A stretch of DNA of 5,583 nucleotides from CAZWXH01 sp964637725. Its GTDB lineage: Bacteria > Bacillota_I > Bacilli_A > Erysipelotrichales > Coprobacillaceae. Positions within the stretch are counted from its first letter, which is position 1; each line of letters starts with the position of its first letter. Shown here piece after piece: positions 5,581 through 5,583 of the stretch. The stretch covers positions 1 to 5,583 of the forward strand of contig CAZWXH010000113.1 in the NCBI GenBank assembly GCA_964637725.1, written 5' to 3'. Both the position numbers and the translations under genes were made by a program. The notes under the pieces were generated by a model. The model saw only the letters and a program-made list of their open reading frames with translations. It did not search any database and was not told the origin of the DNA.

Positions 5581-5583
5581 TCA
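5547..5583 (-). CDS. Possible C-terminus of an upstream gene (partial)
   Basis: In a second minus-strand frame the right edge is open from 5582 and gives the codons for EEEKYMDILQD followed by TAA (5549-5547). An acidic, lysine-containing tail of this type is plausible for a protein C-terminus, and the gene would lie in the same direction as the membrane gene, 86 bases upstream of its ATG. Eleven residues are too few for identification, and the overlapping frame ending at 5500 competes with this call. Confidence 0.25.
   Translation of the reverse strand, partial: EEEKYMDILQD

Noticed and set aside
5531..5583. Plus-strand ATG frame running off the right edge (MNSTLYCLFN...)
   Set aside because: No good SD, opposite to all other genes, and antisense to the better open minus-strand frames.
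1..5583. CRISPR array, tRNA or rRNA gene, insertion sequence or defence system
   Set aside because: No repeat-spacer pattern, cloverleaf, terminal inverted repeats with a transposase, or defence-type domain was seen on either strand.

Overview
This is AT-rich DNA from a low-GC Bacillota-type bacterium. Three things point there: strong AGA preference for arginine, purine-rich Shine-Dalgarno (SD) sites, and a canonical Firmicutes T-box leader. Erysipelotrichia or Clostridia would fit, but the genus cannot be read from the window. TGG encodes Trp and TGA, TAA and TAG all act as stops, so the standard bacterial code applies. Every convincing gene lies on the minus strand, so transcription runs from right to left.

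Layout in transcription order. The right edge (5461-5583) holds the tail of an unidentified upstream reading frame, a weak possible promoter and the start of a 450-residue membrane-anchored protein of unknown function (4108-5460). That protein has three N-terminal membrane segments, an external region, and three Asp-box (BNR/sialidase-type) motifs near the C-terminus. Then comes a 413-base gene-free stretch (3695-4107). It contains a near-consensus sigma-A promoter, a complete T-box tRNA-sensing leader with an arginine (CGC) specifier, an antiterminator/terminator switch, and a short leader-peptide ORF that begins Met-Arg-Arg with the rare codons CGG-CGA. The biosynthetic operon argG-argH-argC follows (3694 down to 51). 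The last 50 bases at the left hold only an AT-rich inverted repeat and no supported gene.

How it works together. ArgG and ArgH turn citrulline and aspartate into argininosuccinate and then arginine plus fumarate. ArgC is the reductase of the earlier acetylglutamyl-phosphate step. The genes are nearly contiguous (a 9-base gap, then an ATGA overlap) and appear to share one promoter. Uncharged tRNA-Arg should stabilise the antiterminator and let RNA polymerase reach the operon.

The most unusual element is the 14-codon ORF between the T-box terminator and argG. Its SD is better than that of argG, and its tandem CGG-CGA codons occur nowhere among the 35 Arg codons of argG, argH and argC. This suggests a possible second, translational layer of arginine sensing behind the T-box. 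That is an inference and has not been demonstrated.
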